Shown: positions 25,935-34,809 of the stretch, in pieces | How positions within the stretch are numbered: position 1 is the stretch's first letter | How the letters are laid out: each line of letters begins with the position of its first letter | Position numbers and translations under genes: made by a program | The notes under the pieces: generated by a model | What the model was told of the DNA's origin: nothing | What the model saw: only the letters and a program-made list of their open reading frames with translations | Database searches by the model: none | Source of the DNA: Rhizobium sp. TH2 | Lineage (GTDB): Bacteria > Pseudomonadota > Alphaproteobacteria > Rhizobiales > Rhizobiaceae | Assembly (NCBI RefSeq): GCF_024707525.1 | Contig: NZ_CP062231.1 | Location: 4,588,001 to 4,652,000, forward strand | Length of the DNA stretch: 64,000 bases | Direction of reading: 5' to 3'

Positions 25935-26915
25935 TCAGCGGATCACATGCGGTTCGAAGCGGGGAAACAGGCTCGCGTCGAACGGCTTCTCCAGCGCGAC
26001 GAGGTTGCGCTGGAGGCTTGAAGCCTTGGCAGTGCCGAGCAACACTGACGCGACGACCGGCTCCTGAAACGGAAAATGCAACGCCGCCGATGCGAGATCC
26101 GTGCCTGCGTCCTTGGCGATCTTCTCCATCGCGGCGACCTTGGCGCGCACATCGGGCTTGGCCTCCATGTAGTCGAAGGTCGCACCCTCGACTGGTCCAG
26201 TGGCGAGAATGCCTGAGTTGAACACCCCGCCGATGACGAAGGACGTGCCGCGCTTGCGGCAGAGCGGAAGCAGTTCCGCCTCGGCGCCGCGGTCGAGCAG
26301 CGTATAGCGCCCGGCCATCAGGATCACATCGAGATGGGTGTCGGACATGATATCCATGATCACCGGCACTTCGTTGACACCGAGGCCCCAGCCCTTGATG
26401 ACGCCAGCCGATTTCAGGTCGTTGAGCTTGCGGATACCGGATTCGCGGAAGGCCCTGAGATGACGCTCGTTGTCGCCGGGCGCATGGGTATAAGGCCCGA
26501 TGTCATGCACGAAGACAATGTCGAACCGGTCCATGCCGAGCCGCTTGGAACTCACCTCAAGGCTTTTCTCAATACCTGCGCCCGAATAGTCGCAATGCTG
26601 GATGACGGGATGCGCTCCGACGAAACCATAATCGCCACCCTTGCCCTCGGGCACGCCGATATGAAGCCGGCCCACCTTGGTGGAAATCACGTAGCCGGAT
26701 TTGTCCTTCAGGAACCGCCCTACTCGTTCTTCCGCCAAACCCGCGCCATAATGCGGCGCGGTGTCGAAGTATCGGACACCGGAATCCCATGCCGCCTGCA
26801 ACACGGCCTGCGCGCTTTCCTCATCGACCGCGCGGTAGAGCCCCGCGACCGGCGCCGTGCCGAAGCCGATCTCGGTGACGTGAACACCGGTCTTGCCAAT
26901 TTCCCTCGTCTTCAT
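25935..26915 (-). CDS. Aldo/keto reductase (aldose/L-fucose 1-dehydrogenase type)
   Basis: This 326-residue (beta/alpha)8 oxidoreductase uses NAD(P). The catalytic tetrad is visible: D51 (Y-F-D-T-A-P), Y56, K80 (S-T-K-V) and a His in F-V-H-D-I-G near residue 137. The N-terminus (E-I-G-F-G-T-A-P-V-A-G-L-Y-R) is typical of D-threo-aldose/L-fucose dehydrogenases and pyridoxal 4-dehydrogenase, which oxidise an aldose or aldehyde to a lactone. It lies 11 bases downstream of the MalK-like gene, as last gene of the operon that starts with the enolase-superfamily gene, which fits a dehydrogenase-dehydratase sugar pathway. The actual sugar is not known. Confidence 0.85.
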   Translation of the reverse strand: MKTREIGKTGVHVTEIGFGTAPVAGLYRAVDEESAQAVLQAAWDSGVRYFDTAPHYGAGLAEERVGRFLKDKSGYVISTKVGRLHIGVPEGKGGDYGFVGAHPVIQHCDYSGAGIEKSLEVSSKRLGMDRFDIVFVHDIGPYTHAPGDNERHLRAFRESGIRKLNDLKSAGVIKGWGLGVNEVPVIMDIMSDTHLDVILMAGRYTLLDRGAEAELLPLCRKRGTSFVIGGVFNSGILATGPVEGATFDYMEAKPDVRAKVAAMEKIAKDAGTDLASAALHFPFQEPVVASVLLGTAKASSLQRNLVALEKPFDASLFPRFEPHVIR

Positions 26916-26926
26916 GCGTGTCTTCC

Positions 26927-27982
26927 CTATCGGATGCGTTGCCCGTCAGCGGAGAAATACCGGGCATTGGCGGGATCGAAAGTCAAGCGCAATGTCTCGC
27001 CGGGCTTCATCTGCGTACGGCGCTTTTCCGCCACCACCGTCTCCTCGGTCGCGAGCCTTGCGTGCACATAGGCCGTCGATCCAAGCTGCTCAATCACATC
27101 CGCCGTCGCGGGCAGTTCGATGCCTTGTGCCTCATCGAGGTGCTCCGGCCTTATGCCGATGCGGATATGCGAACCGGCCGGCGGCAGGGCCTTGAGGTCA
27201 GGCAGCGGAAGCTCGATACCGCCGAATGAAATCGCGTTAGCTCCAACCTTGCCCTCGAAGAAATTCATCCTCGGCGAACCGATAAAGCCCGCGACGAATT
27301 CGTTGTCCGGATCCTCGTAGAGATCGACCGGCGTACCGATCTGCTCGACTAGCCCAGCGCGCAGCACCACGATCCGGTCGGCCAGCGTCATGGCCTCGGT
27401 CTGGTCATGGGTAACATAGACGATCGTGTTTCCCAGCGTCTGGTGCAGCTTGGCGATCTCGACGCGGGTCTGCACGCGAAGCTCGGCATCGAGATTGGAG
27501 AGCGGCTCGTCGAACAGGAAGACATCGGGATTGCGCACGATTGCCCGGCCGATCGCCACGCGCTGGCGCTGTCCGCCGGAGAGTGCCGCCGGCTTGCGGT
27601 CGAGCAGCGTCGTGAGTTGCAATATGCCGGCGGCGCGGTTGATCTTCTCCTCGATCTCGGCCTTCGGCGCCTTGGCCATCCGCAGGCTGAAGCTCATATT
27701 CTCGGCCACCGTCATATGCGGATAGAGGGCGTAGGACTGGAACACCATCGCCACGCCGCGTTCCGACGGTTCGCGATCGTTCATTCTGGCATCGCCGATC
27801 AGCAGATCGCCGCCGGTGATTTCCTCGAGCCCCGCGATCATCCTGAGCAGCGTCGATTTTCCGCAGCCCGACGGGCCGACGAACACGGTGAACTCGCCCT
27901 TCTCGATCGCCATCGAGACGCCATGGATCACCTTGACGGCGCCATAGGTCTTGGAAACGTTGCGCATTTCGATCTGTGGCAT
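26927..27982 (-). CDS. Sugar ABC transporter ATP-binding protein (MalK/UgpC type)
   Basis: The product has 351 residues. Walker A is G-P-S-G-C-G-K-S-T near residue 37, the signature L-S-G-G-Q-R-Q-R near 135, Walker B V-F-L-F-D-E-P near 155, and the C-terminal third is the MalK-type regulatory domain (G-I-R-P-E-H near 285). The start at 27982 gives the family N-terminus M-P-Q-I-E-M-R-N-V; a longer frame only covers the upstream permease. It energises the two permeases encoded directly upstream and overlaps neither; gaps are 4 and 11 bases. Confidence 0.92.
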   Translation of the reverse strand: MPQIEMRNVSKTYGAVKVIHGVSMAIEKGEFTVFVGPSGCGKSTLLRMIAGLEEITGGDLLIGDARMNDREPSERGVAMVFQSYALYPHMTVAENMSFSLRMAKAPKAEIEEKINRAAGILQLTTLLDRKPAALSGGQRQRVAIGRAIVRNPDVFLFDEPLSNLDAELRVQTRVEIAKLHQTLGNTIVYVTHDQTEAMTLADRIVVLRAGLVEQIGTPVDLYEDPDNEFVAGFIGSPRMNFFEGKVGANAISFGGIELPLPDLKALPPAGSHIRIGIRPEHLDEAQGIELPATADVIEQLGSTAYVHARLATEETVVAEKRRTQMKPGETLRLTFDPANARYFSADGQRIR

Positions 27983-27986
27983 GGTG

Positions 27987-28820
27987 CTAACCCTTGACGG
28001 CGCCGGTGGCGATACCGTTGACGATCCGCCGCTGGAAGATGATGTAGATGATGACGATGGGCGCGGCGGCAATGACGATGCCGGCCATCAGTAGCGGAAT
28101 GTTGGTCGTGTATTCGCCCTTCAGCGCCGCGATACCGACCATCAGCGTTCGCTCCTTCTGCAGAACGAGCAGCGAGATCAGCACATCGTTCCAGCAATAG
28201 AGCGTGTTGAGAATGCCGAGCGTGATCAGCGCCGGCTTGCCGAGCGGCAGCATCACATGCCACCAGATCTGGATGAGCTTGGCGCCATCCATGCGCGCCG
28301 CCTCGACCAGTTCGCGCGGCAGGCCGGAATAGAACGCGGTCATCAGGTAGACGCAGAACGGCAGGAAGAACGCCGTGTAGGAAATGATCAAGCCGATGCG
28401 GGTGTTGATAAGGCCGAGAGTCACGATGGTACGGTAGAACGGCACCAGCACGACCTGGACCGGGATCATCAGCGAAGCCAGGATGACGATGAACAGCAGC
28501 TTGCGATAGGGAAACCGCAGCATCGCAAAGGCAAAGCCCGCGAGCGATGAAATGATCAAAAGCAGCGCCACGGCACCCGCCGTGGTCACCACGGAATTGA
28601 GGAAATATTCGCTCAGCCGCGACCGGGTCCAGGCATTGACGAAATTCTGAATTGTTGGGTCCGTGACGATAGAGAACCGGTTGAGGATATAGCCCTTGTC
28701 GGTCTTCAGCGCATTGTTGATCGCGAAATAGACCGGATAAAGGCAGGTCAGCGCCAGCAGCATCATGGGGACGGACAGTCCCCGCATCAGCCATTTTTCG
28801 CGTTTGCCTGAAATCGCCAT
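27987..28820 (-). CDS. Sugar ABC transporter permease (MalG type)
   Basis: This 277-residue inner-membrane protein has six predicted helices and the EAA loop (V-E-A-A-R-M-D-G-A) near residue 180 that docks to the ATPase. The start at 28820 has GAGGG four bases upstream and lies 7 bases after the stop of the MalF-type gene. It forms the pore with that partner. Confidence 0.9.
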   Translation of the reverse strand: MAISGKREKWLMRGLSVPMMLLALTCLYPVYFAINNALKTDKGYILNRFSIVTDPTIQNFVNAWTRSRLSEYFLNSVVTTAGAVALLLIISSLAGFAFAMLRFPYRKLLFIVILASLMIPVQVVLVPFYRTIVTLGLINTRIGLIISYTAFFLPFCVYLMTAFYSGLPRELVEAARMDGAKLIQIWWHVMLPLGKPALITLGILNTLYCWNDVLISLLVLQKERTLMVGIAALKGEYTTNIPLLMAGIVIAAAPIVIIYIIFQRRIVNGIATGAVKG

Positions 28821-28827
28821 GATGCCC

Positions 28828-29694
28828 TCAGAGGTTCGCGTTCTTGGACATGATGCGGATCTGGACATAGGCCAGCCCCGCCATCAGCGAGAAGAGCAGC
28901 ATGGAGATCGCGGCGGCATAGCCCGGCCGGTTCATCTTGCCCTGTTCGAGCCAGATCAGGAACTCCGGCAGCGTGGTCGACGTGCCCGGCCCGCCTGCGG
29001 TCAGCACATAGATCAGGCCGAACATCGAGGTCAGCGCGCCGATCGTGGTCACCACGCCGACGAATTCGATGATCGGACGAAGCACCGGAATGATCACATG
29101 CCACCAGATCTGCATCGGCTTGGCGCCATCGAGCCGCGCCGCCTCGACCAGTTCCGTCGGCACGGTCGAAAGGCCCGCGAGGAAGATCAGCAGGCTCATG
29201 CCGAACGTCGACCAGAGCTGCACGGAAAACAACACGAACAGCGCCGTCGATCCCGAGCCCAGCCAGTCGACCGGCACCAGTCCAGCGGCCTTCAGCATGG
29301 CATTCAGGCTGCCATCGAAGCGTAGCACCATGTTGAAGATAGAGCCGATGATGACGGAGGAAAGCACGGCCGGGAAGAAATAGACCGCGCGGAAAAAACG
29401 GCCACCGGGCACACCCTGGTGGATCAGGATCGCCAGCAGCATGGGCAGCGCCACCCAGATCGGCAGGGTGGCGATCAGGATCAGCGTATTCTCGACGGAA
29501 TCGCGGAAGGCATTGTCGCTGGCCAGCGCCACGTAATTGCCGAAGCCGACAAACTCGAGTTTCGTCATGCCGTCGGAATCGAAGAACGACAGCACGAAAC
29601 CCCAGAACAGTGGAAAAATACGGAACATCGCCACCAGCAGCAAGGCAGGTGCAATGAACAAAAGTGCGATCCGTCTTTCAGCGGGGCTTCCCAC
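28828..29694 (-). CDS. Sugar ABC transporter permease (MalF type)
   Basis: This 288-residue permease has an N-terminal helix at about 8-28 and the EAA loop (V-E-A-A-R-L-D-G-A) near residue 195. It is the first membrane gene after the solute-binding-protein gene and is separated from it by 184 bases occupied by palindromic element C. It acts with the MalG- and MalK-type proteins. Confidence 0.9.
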   Translation of the reverse strand: MGSPAERRIALLFIAPALLLVAMFRIFPLFWGFVLSFFDSDGMTKLEFVGFGNYVALASDNAFRDSVENTLILIATLPIWVALPMLLAILIHQGVPGGRFFRAVYFFPAVLSSVIIGSIFNMVLRFDGSLNAMLKAAGLVPVDWLGSGSTALFVLFSVQLWSTFGMSLLIFLAGLSTVPTELVEAARLDGAKPMQIWWHVIIPVLRPIIEFVGVVTTIGALTSMFGLIYVLTAGGPGTSTTLPEFLIWLEQGKMNRPGYAAAISMLLFSLMAGLAYVQIRIMSKNANL

Positions 29695-29728
29695 GCGATA
29701 CCATTCCTTCTTGATTAGGTCTACGACA

Positions 29729-29856
29729 GCCCCTCATCCGGCTGCCGCCACCTTCTCCCCGTTCTTGCGGGGAGAAGGGAATTGTGGTGCTGTCAGTGCC
29801 TCTAGCCTCCTTCTCCCCGCCTGCGGGGAGAAGGAGGCTAGAGGCAGATGAGGGGC
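29729..29856. repeat. Compound palindromic intergenic element C (binding protein / permease junction)
   Basis: The outer arms are GCCCCTCAT (29729-29737) and ATGAGGGGC (29848-29856). Inside are two hairpins: CCTTCTCCCCG / CGGGGAGAAGG at 29751-29761 and 29768-29778, and a perfect 24-bp stem at 29797-29820 and 29823-29846 with a 2-base CT loop. The element lies exactly between the solute-binding-protein gene and the MalF-type gene on the minus strand. Confidence 0.85.
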
Positions 29857-29878
29857 ACTATCCGCACAATCCTCGCGG

Positions 29879-31138
29879 TTACTTGTGTGCCTCGGCCTGG
29901 ACCTCGTCCATGCGCTTGACGGCTTCGTCGACCGTGGTCTCGCCGTTGAGCAACAACTGGCTCAGGCGATGGATTTCCTCGAGTTCCTTGGCCGTGGCAT
30001 TGGCGTGCGCCATCGGCGCACCCGAGGTCGCCATGATCTTGAGGATCTCGATCGCCGCCGGGCTCTTCACGCCCTTGGTATCGACCTTGGAGTTGGCGGC
30101 CACCGCGCCGGCGTCGTTGAAGAATATCTGCTCAAGTTCCGGCGAAGCAAGAACCTTGGCGAAGGCGACGGCGAGGTCGGCATTATCAGAGGCCTTGTTA
30201 ATGCCGTAGCCGATGCCGCCCGCGAGCGGGAAATTCGGCTCGCCTTCCTTCTTGTCGGACGCGACCGTCGGCGACGGCATCGGGAAGACGCCATCGTTTT
30301 CGGCGCCGAGGAATTCATCGAACTGCTTCCAGTGGGCGACATCCGAGATCAGGCCGATCGTGTTGGCCGCCTCGCCGCGCATGAAGCCTTCATATTCGTC
30401 CATGAACTTGGCGGTGGAATTGGCGCCCTGCGGGAACCAGCCGTTCTTGTTGGCGTCGACCCAGCTCTGCAGGATCGCCTTGACCGGTTCGCTCGACCAT
30501 TTCAACTTGCCAGAAGCAAATTCCGCATGCTGTTCGAGCGTCCACGACGTTGCCGCGATGGCCGAGAACCAGAACTCTATGCCAAAGCCTTCCTTGTTGC
30601 CCATGGCGAAGCAGGGCACGGCACCCTTGGCCTTGATCGCGTCGCAGACCTTGGTGAGTTCGGCCCAGGTCTTCGGCGGGTTCGCGGGATCGAGCCCGGC
30701 ATCGGTGTAGAGCTTCTTGTTGTAATAGACGACGAAGCCCTGGATCGAGAGCGGGATCGCATAGACGCCATTGGCATCGGCGAACTCTTCCCAGCCAACG
30801 AGGTCGTCCTTGATATCGGTGACCTTGTCGTCGAGCTTGAGGAGCGCGCCGAAACGGGCCTTGGCCTGCGCGCCGCCATTCATCAGGAACATGTCGGGGC
30901 CGGCATTGGAGGACAGCGCGGTGCCGAGCAGCGTGTAATACTGGTCATGCGGCTGCATGACATAGTTGACCGTGGCGCCCGGATGGGCCGCTTCGAACAC
31001 TTCCTTTGCCTTCTGGTAATAGGGAACACTGAGCGGGTCGCTCGACTTCCAGTCCCAGACGGTGATTTCCTGTGCCCAGGCCGAGGTGCCGGAGAGCAAT
31101 GTGCCCAGCATCAGGGCGGCTTTCAGAGTCATGCGCAT
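29879..31138 (-). CDS. Sugar ABC transporter solute-binding protein (family 1)
   Basis: This 419-residue periplasmic sugar-binding protein starts at 31138, with GGAGG seven bases upstream, and has a signal peptide (M-R-M-T-L-K, hydrophobic core, A-W-A-Q-E). The mature N-terminus I-T-V-W-D-W-K and the later G-P-D-M-F-L-M-N-G segment are family-1 features. It supplies the MalFGK-type transporter. It lies 52 bases after the enolase-superfamily gene and is followed by element C. The ligand is probably a sugar or sugar acid, judged by the two enzymes in the operon. Confidence 0.9.
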   Translation of the reverse strand: MRMTLKAALMLGTLLSGTSAWAQEITVWDWKSSDPLSVPYYQKAKEVFEAAHPGATVNYVMQPHDQYYTLLGTALSSNAGPDMFLMNGGAQAKARFGALLKLDDKVTDIKDDLVGWEEFADANGVYAIPLSIQGFVVYYNKKLYTDAGLDPANPPKTWAELTKVCDAIKAKGAVPCFAMGNKEGFGIEFWFSAIAATSWTLEQHAEFASGKLKWSSEPVKAILQSWVDANKNGWFPQGANSTAKFMDEYEGFMRGEAANTIGLISDVAHWKQFDEFLGAENDGVFPMPSPTVASDKKEGEPNFPLAGGIGYGINKASDNADLAVAFAKVLASPELEQIFFNDAGAVAANSKVDTKGVKSPAAIEILKIMATSGAPMAHANATAKELEEIHRLSQLLLNGETTVDEAVKRMDEVQAEAHK

Positions 31139-31190
31139 GTGGTTTCCTCCCATGGAAATGTGCCGGCGGCGACCGCCGGAATAGCGGCTT

Positions 31191-32330
31191 TCAGAATACG
31201 GGCAGTCTTGGATTATGCGGCGCCGCGCCAAGCGCGTCGCGGGCAAGAATAGAGGGTCGCGACCATTCTTCGCGCGCAGCCTCGCTCAGCACCAGGCCAT
31301 GGCCGGGGCGATCAGGCGCATAGGCCCAGCCGTCCCGAATCTCGACCGACTGTTCCACGAGATGGTCGAAATTCTGGAACGAATATTCGAGCCACTCGAC
31401 CTCGGGCAGCGCGCAGGCTGCATGGACACCGACCTCGAGAAACGTGTTGCCGAGGCAGACGGGTATCGCCTTTTCGGCTGCCAGCCAGCCGATCCGCATC
31501 ACATCGGAAACCTGGCCGTGGACATTGATGATGTCGGCGCCCTCGGCCTCCAGCAGCAGGCGCTTGCCCGAGAGATCGAGATATTCGCCGGAATTGATCT
31601 GCGTGCGGCTGGTCGCCTCACGCAGCATCTTCAGGCCGGCGAAATCGCTCCGCAGGATCGGGTCCTCGACCCAGAGCAGGTTGAAACCCGCCTTCTGGAT
31701 CGCCCCGATCTTGACCAGCGCTTCCTTCGAAGACCAGGCTTCGTTGGCATCAATCATGATCTTGGAATCGGCCGGCACGATTTTCTTCAGCAGCGCGAGG
31801 CGATTGAGGTCGCGTTCGAAGTCGGCATGGCCGACCTTGATCTTGAAGGCGTGGTAGCCAAGGCCTGCTGCATGCGAAAACAGCTTCTGAAAGTCGTCAT
31901 CATTGAGATGGAAATCCAGTCCGCTTGCATAGGCTCGCACCTTGCCGCGCGTGGCCCCGAGTAATTTAAAGAGCGGCAGGCCAGCCTCCTTGGCGGCCAG
32001 ATCCCAAAGCGCCACCTGCAGCGCCTCATGAAACGGCAGCGAGAACGGCCGCAGATTGCCGCCGCGCGGACGTGACACCCGGTGCACCAGCCCGATCGCC
32101 TTACGCCCTTCCAAACCGGCAAACACTTCCGAGGCAAAGACGCGCTCGATCTCGGCCTGATCAGGCAGCGAGGTGAAAAGCGTCTGGATAAAGCCGAGCC
32201 CCGATTGGCCGCTATCGGAGAGCAGTTCCAGTGCTGCTACGTTCACGTCATCGGCACGCACCTGGCTGTCGCCGATGACGCGGTCGCGGGCGAACTGGAA
32301 GCGGGTGATCCGGAAGGATTTGATCGTCAT
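31191..32330 (-). CDS. Enolase-superfamily enzyme (mandelate racemase/muconate lactonizing type)
   Basis: This 379-residue protein has the capping domain plus barrel of the MR/MLE group. Catalytic and metal residues are recognisable: K163-x-K165 at the end of the second barrel strand, and the Mg ligands D194 (I-D-A-N-E), E222 (V-E-D-P) and E249 (S-G-E-Y). These enzymes abstract a proton next to a carboxylate, giving racemases, cycloisomerases or sugar-acid dehydratases. With an aldose dehydrogenase at the other end of the same operon, a sugar-acid dehydratase is the best guess. It is the first gene of the operon and is divergent from a GntR regulator. Its exact substrate cannot be read from the sequence. 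Confidence 0.85.
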   Translation of the reverse strand: MTIKSFRITRFQFARDRVIGDSQVRADDVNVAALELLSDSGQSGLGFIQTLFTSLPDQAEIERVFASEVFAGLEGRKAIGLVHRVSRPRGGNLRPFSLPFHEALQVALWDLAAKEAGLPLFKLLGATRGKVRAYASGLDFHLNDDDFQKLFSHAAGLGYHAFKIKVGHADFERDLNRLALLKKIVPADSKIMIDANEAWSSKEALVKIGAIQKAGFNLLWVEDPILRSDFAGLKMLREATSRTQINSGEYLDLSGKRLLLEAEGADIINVHGQVSDVMRIGWLAAEKAIPVCLGNTFLEVGVHAACALPEVEWLEYSFQNFDHLVEQSVEIRDGWAYAPDRPGHGLVLSEAAREEWSRPSILARDALGAAPHNPRLPVF

Positions 32331-32360
32331 TTAAGCTGCACTTGATCTATTAATTTGTTG

Positions 32361-32376
32361 ATCTGATCGATCAGAT
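32361..32376. promoter_or_regulatory. GntR-type operator palindrome
   Basis: A perfect 16-bp palindrome, ATCTGATC followed by GATCAGAT, lies in the 58 bases between the divergent enolase-superfamily and GntR genes. A further TTGATC half-site is at 32342-32347. The T-G-A-T-C core fits FCD-type GntR operators. The site is placed to repress both directions. Confidence 0.6.
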
Positions 32377-32388
32377 GCGCTATCTAAT

Positions 32389-33105
32389 ATGCCAGAAACG
32401 AGAGCAGTGCAAGTGGTCCGCAAGATAAAACTCGCCTCGGTCGATGATGACCCGATCCCGTCGCAGCGCATGAGCGACCTCGCTTATGAGCGCGTGCTCG
32501 AAGCCCTGTTCGAGCGAAAAGTCCAGGCAGGCTCTTTCGTCTCGCAAGGCGAACTATCTGAAATCGTTGAGGTTCCGGTGGCGCCACTGAGGGATGCGCT
32601 GCGCGTTCTTGAGGCGGAAGGCATCCTCACCATTCATCCGCGCTCGGGCATCCAGTTCGTCCGGCCGGGCTTCGAATTAACGCGGGCAACCTACCAGTTT
32701 CGCTTGATTCTGGAGCGTGCAGCTGTGCGTATATTTGCTGAAGAAGGCGATGAGGATTTGATCGTCGAGATGGGCCGCCGCCACAAGGATTTGATCGAAA
32801 CGATCGCCTCGAACGGTCTGACCTCAGCTGACCTCCTCGAGATGGAAGAGCTCGAACGGCTGCTGCACAATGCCGTGATCGGCATCCTGCGCAACCCACT
32901 GATTGAAAGCAGCTACCGCCGCATGCACAATTATCTCCGGCTGCTCCGTCTCGACCGCAAGCTCACCGCCCCCATCGTGCTCCGGACATTGAAGGAACAT
33001 GTCGAGATCGTCGAAGCCTGCCGGAAGCGCGATGCCGATCGCGCCGAAGCAGCACTCGACGCCCATTTCCAGGCGGCCATGCAGCGCAGTCTCGGCCTAA
33101 TCTAG
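32389..33105 (+). CDS. GntR-family (FCD domain) transcriptional regulator
   Basis: This 238-residue regulator has a winged helix at about residues 28-90 (A-Y-E-R-V-L-E-A-L, then S-Q-G-E-L-S-E-I-V-E-V-P-V-A-P-L-R-D-A-L) and an all-helical FCD ligand domain at about 100-230 with the R-L-I-L-E-R and late H-V-E-I-V-E-A-C segments. FCD regulators usually respond to sugar acids or organic acids. It is divergent from the enolase-superfamily/ABC operon and probably controls it through the palindrome between them. The start at 32389 has no clear ribosome-binding site; an ATG at 32470 is an alternative but would cut the usual lead into the winged helix. Confidence 0.88.
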   Translation: MPETRAVQVVRKIKLASVDDDPIPSQRMSDLAYERVLEALFERKVQAGSFVSQGELSEIVEVPVAPLRDALRVLEAEGILTIHPRSGIQFVRPGFELTRATYQFRLILERAAVRIFAEEGDEDLIVEMGRRHKDLIETIASNGLTSADLLEMEELERLLHNAVIGILRNPLIESSYRRMHNYLRLLRLDRKLTAPIVLRTLKEHVEIVEACRKRDADRAEAALDAHFQAAMQRSLGLI

Positions 33106-33109
33106 CCCT

Positions 33110-33955
33110 TCAGTTGGCTTCGCTGGCCTCGGCCCCGGCCGCCCGGCGCGTTACGACCACGAAGGCACCGATAAAGATCCCAGCCAGGATCAGCACGATT
33201 GTCGGCGCCGGCGCACTATCGATGAAGAACGAGAGATAAATGCCGGCCACCGAAGCGGCAACGGCGATCACGACCGACAGAATGAGCATCGTGCTGAACT
33301 GCCGCGTCAACAGAAAGGCGATCGCGCCGGGCGCGATCAGCATGGCGATGACGAGAATGATGCCCACCGCCTGCAAAGCCCCCACCACGGTCAATGAAAT
33401 CAGGAAGAGTAGCCCGTAATGCAGCAGGCCGACCCGCAGGCCCACGGCCCGCGCCTGTGCGGGATCGAAAGCATGCAGCAGGAAATCCCGCCATTTGATG
33501 CCGATCACACCCGCCGTGACGAGAGCAATCGCGGCGGCCTGCGCGATATCGGCCCATTGCACGCCCAGCATGTCGCCGAACAGGATATGGTCGAGATGGA
33601 CGTCGGACTGGATCTTGACATAGAGCACCAGCCCCAGGCCGAACATGCCGGAGAACACCACACCCATCACCGTATCCTGCTTGATACGGCTATTATCCTT
33701 GAGAAAGCCGGTGGCGACCGCACAGATCATGCCCGCCACGAAGGCGCCGATCGCATAGGGAAAGCCGACGATATAGGCGATGACCACGCCGGGAAATACG
33801 GCGTGGCTGATCGCGTCACCCAACAGCGACCAGCCCTTGAGCACGAGAAAGCACGACAGTAGTGCCGTGGGCACCGCGATCAGAACCGAGATGACCAGCG
33901 CATTAATCATGAACGGGAACTGGAAGGGCGAGAGCAGCGTATCGAGAATGGTCAT
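33110..33955 (-). CDS. sitD: Metal ABC transporter permease (SitD/ZnuB family)
   Basis: This 281-residue membrane protein of the ABC-3 permease family has about eight hydrophobic segments and the internal motif A-L-Q-A-V-G-I-I-L-V-I-A-M-L-I-A-P-G-A typical of Mn/Fe/Zn permeases. It starts in an ATGA overlap with the paralogous permease gene. It is the last gene of the sit operon and converges with the GntR gene, 4 bases away. Confidence 0.85.
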   Translation of the reverse strand: MTILDTLLSPFQFPFMINALVISVLIAVPTALLSCFLVLKGWSLLGDAISHAVFPGVVIAYIVGFPYAIGAFVAGMICAVATGFLKDNSRIKQDTVMGVVFSGMFGLGLVLYVKIQSDVHLDHILFGDMLGVQWADIAQAAAIALVTAGVIGIKWRDFLLHAFDPAQARAVGLRVGLLHYGLLFLISLTVVGALQAVGIILVIAMLIAPGAIAFLLTRQFSTMLILSVVIAVAASVAGIYLSFFIDSAPAPTIVLILAGIFIGAFVVVTRRAAGAEASEAN

Positions 33956-34809
33956 TGGCCCGGCTCCAGCGCTTCGGCCGCACGGCGGCGTGCCGCCAGC
34001 ATGCCGTGCTTGGGGGCGAAGAAGAAGGCGATGAGAAAAATCAGCGTCTGCAGCACGACGATAATGCCACCCGTGGCGCCATCGAGAAAATAACTGGCAT
34101 AGGCGCCGATAGAACTCGTCAAGGTTCCGATCATCACGGCGATCACCAGCAGGCGCGGGAACCGATCGGTCAACAGGTAGGCGGTAGCGCCCGGCGTCAC
34201 CACCATGCAGATCACCAGGAACGCGCCCACCGTCTGCAACGCCGCCACCGTCGAAGCCGCCAGCAATGCGAAGAACATCACCCGCAGCGCTGTCGGATTG
34301 AGGCCGATCGAACGTGCGTGGTTCTCATCGAAGAACGCCACCATCAGGTCCTTCCACTTGACCAATAGGATCGCCAGCGAGACGAATCCGATGATCGCGA
34401 GTTGCAGCGTATCCTCCGGCGTGATCGCCAGGATATTGCCGAGCACGATAGTCTGGATATTGACCGAGGTCGGCGACAGCGACACCATGAACAGCCCCAG
34501 CCCGAAGAAGGACGAGAAGATCAGGCCGATGATCGCGTCCTCCTTCAGCTTGGTGCGCTGGTTGAGGAACACCATCGCTGCTGCCGCCAAACCGCCGGCA
34601 AAGAACGCGCCGATGGAGAACGGCAGGCCGAGCATATAGGCGCCGGCAACGCCGGGAACGATCGAATGCGAAAGCGCGTCCCCGATCAATGACCAGCCCT
34701 TCAGCATCAGATAGCAGGAGAGAAACGCGCACACGCCGCCGACCAGCGCCGAAACCCACATGGCGTTGATCATGTAGTTGTAGCCGAAGGGCTCAAGCAG
34801 GACCTCCAT
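33952..34809 (-). CDS. sitC: Metal ABC transporter permease (SitC family)
   Basis: This 285-residue ABC-3 family permease is a paralogue of the neighbouring SitD-like protein. Visible features are the early L-S-C-Y-L-M-L-K-G-W-S-L-I-G-D-A-L-S-H segment near residue 34 and A-L-Q-T-V-G-A-F-L-V near 210. Having two different permeases with one ATPase and one binding protein is typical of SitABCD, which imports Mn(II) and Fe(II). Its start shares a base with the stop of the ATPase gene. Confidence 0.85.
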   Translation of the reverse strand: MEVLLEPFGYNYMINAMWVSALVGGVCAFLSCYLMLKGWSLIGDALSHSIVPGVAGAYMLGLPFSIGAFFAGGLAAAAMVFLNQRTKLKEDAIIGLIFSSFFGLGLFMVSLSPTSVNIQTIVLGNILAITPEDTLQLAIIGFVSLAILLVKWKDLMVAFFDENHARSIGLNPTALRVMFFALLAASTVAALQTVGAFLVICMVVTPGATAYLLTDRFPRLLVIAVMIGTLTSSIGAYASYFLDGATGGIIVVLQTLIFLIAFFFAPKHGMLAARRRAAEALEPGQ

